Assembly (NCBI GenBank): GCA_041497995.1
Contig: JBGQHM010000185.1
Span: 1 to 12,776, forward strand
DNA from: DATKMS01 sp041497995
GTDB lineage: Bacteria > Desulfobacterota > Binatia > HRBIN30
Reading direction: 5' to 3'
DNA length: 12,776 nucleotides
This document shows, piece by piece, positions 12,229 to 12,776 of this stretch. Made by a program: the position numbers and the translations under genes. Position 1 is the stretch's first letter, and each line of letters begins with the position of its first letter. Below the pieces are notes generated by a model, which saw nothing but the letters and a program-made list of their open reading frames with translations, was not told the origin of the DNA and made no database searches.

Positions 12229-12714
12229 ATGCAATTGGAACCGTCAGCCGCCTCCACCTCCGACGACGATGTGCGCTTGATGCGCGTGGCGCTCGTAGCG
12301 GCACGCCTTGGTGCTGCGGCAGGTGAGGTGCCGGTGGGGGCGCTATTGGCGCGCGATGGGATCACGCTCGGTGTAGCGCATAACTGCCCCATCCGTCTGC
12401 ACGACCCGACGGCGCATGCCGAGATCCTTGCACTCCGCGAGGCGGCTCGCCTTGATGGCAACTATCGCCTTCCCGGGACGACACTCTACGTGACTGCGGA
12501 GCCATGTCTGATGTGCGTGGGCGCCTTGGTCCAGGCGCGCGTCCAACGCGTCGTGTTCGGCTGCCGTGAGCCCAAGAGCGGTGCGCTGGCGTCTGTGCGG
12601 ACTGCGGGTTGGAGCTTCCCGGGCAATCATCGATTCGTCGTGACTGAGGGTGTGTGCGCCGATGACGCTCGTACGCTATTGCAGGAGTTCTTTCGAGCAC
12701 GGAGAGGTGCGTGA
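12229..12714 (+). CDS. tadA: tRNA-specific adenosine deaminase
   Basis: This encodes 161 residues from the ATG at 12229; a TTG 36 bases upstream is in frame but adds a sequence foreign to the family. No clear ribosome binding site is seen. TadA deaminates A34 of tRNA-Arg(ACG) to inosine, letting one tRNA read several arginine codons. The zinc-binding and catalytic residues are present: H63 and E65 in HDPTAHAEI, and C93 and C96 in TAEPCLMC. The family segments AGEVPVGA, HNCPIRLHDP and GCREPKSGA are in place, with GCREPK replacing the more usual GARDPK. The final codons overlap the 5' end of a tRNA-Ser gene by 14 bases. Confidence 0.93.
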   Translation: MQLEPSAASTSDDDVRLMRVALVAARLGAAAGEVPVGALLARDGITLGVAHNCPIRLHDPTAHAEILALREAARLDGNYRLPGTTLYVTAEPCLMCVGALVQARVQRVVFGCREPKSGALASVRTAGWSFPGNHRFVVTEGVCADDARTLLQEFFRARRGA

Positions 12715-12776
12715 GCCCGGTTGAAACGGCACGACTCGAAATCGTGTGACCCCTTGCGGGTCCGGGGGTTCGAATC
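12701..12776 (+). tRNA. tRNA-Ser (anticodon CGA), 3' end beyond the window
   Basis: The sequence folds as a class II tRNA. It has acceptor 5' strand GGAGAGG, D-stem CGT/ACG, and anticodon stem CACGA/TCGTG around the loop CTCGAAA with anticodon CGA. A long variable arm GACCC-CTTGC-GGGTC identifies serine, and T-arm GGGGG with loop TTCGAAT follows. The window ends one base into the 3' side of the T-stem, so the rest of the T-stem and the acceptor 3' strand are missing. It reads UCG serine codons. The first 14 bases are also the end of tadA. Confidence 0.93.

Noticed and set aside
11942..12280. 112-codon plus-strand open frame between the Nudix gene and tadA
   Set aside because: It is antisense to the 53-aa gene, which has a far better ribosome binding site, and it runs into the start of tadA.
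1..12776. CRISPR array or tandem repeats
   Set aside because: No regularly spaced direct repeats were seen anywhere; the only repeats found are short inverted pairs.

Overview
This is a GC-rich stretch of bacterial chromosome. It mixes conserved housekeeping genes with an accessory block full of mobile-element debris. The minor pilin genes, a candidate sigma-54 promoter and the MobA, TadA and tRNA-Ser genes point to a Gram-negative-type bacterium with type IV pili. I cannot name a lineage from the sequence; a deltaproteobacterium-like or related uncultivated phylum is only a guess.

Left block (1-2720, almost all minus strand). After a possible 35-residue tail of a plus-strand gene comes a minus-strand cluster. 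Read in the direction of transcription it holds a small GIY-YIG nuclease-like protein, a 62-aa antitoxin, an overlapping 97-aa RelE/ParE-type toxin, and an unrecognised 239-aa protein with a possible nuclease-like D...ExE signature. Next to it is a decayed P-loop NTPase gene. It is broken by at least two frameshifts, one of them a missing base inside the Walker A motif.

Mobile block (about 2850-5600, minus strand). A two-gene IS91-family element carries an intact Y2/HUH transposase with zinc fingers, preceded by a tyrosine recombinase. The recombinase has all its catalytic residues, but an in-frame TGA lies between its strong ribosome binding site and its first usable ATG. Hairpins lie outside both ends of the gene pair. 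Beyond it is a frameshifted fragment of a second, IntI-like integrase, which directly abuts the pilin operon.

Pilin operon (5605-9574, minus strand). The order is fimT/gspH - pilV - pilW - pilX. All carry prepilin-peptidase-type N termini and are tightly overlapped. They would form the minor-pilin priming complex at the tip of a type IV pilus. A good sigma-54 promoter candidate lies about 190 bp upstream of the chosen fimT start. The usual next gene, the pilY1 adhesin, is absent and mobile-element debris stands in its place.

Right block (9892-12776, mostly plus strand). From a sigma-70-like promoter run mobA (molybdopterin guanylyltransferase), a possible 64-aa ORF, a transglutaminase-like cysteine protein and a YfcD-type Nudix hydrolase. 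The last three ORFs overlap one another. A 53-aa minus-strand gene with a near-perfect ribosome binding site lies between this run and tadA. The window ends inside a tRNA-Ser(CGA) gene that begins within the last codons of tadA.
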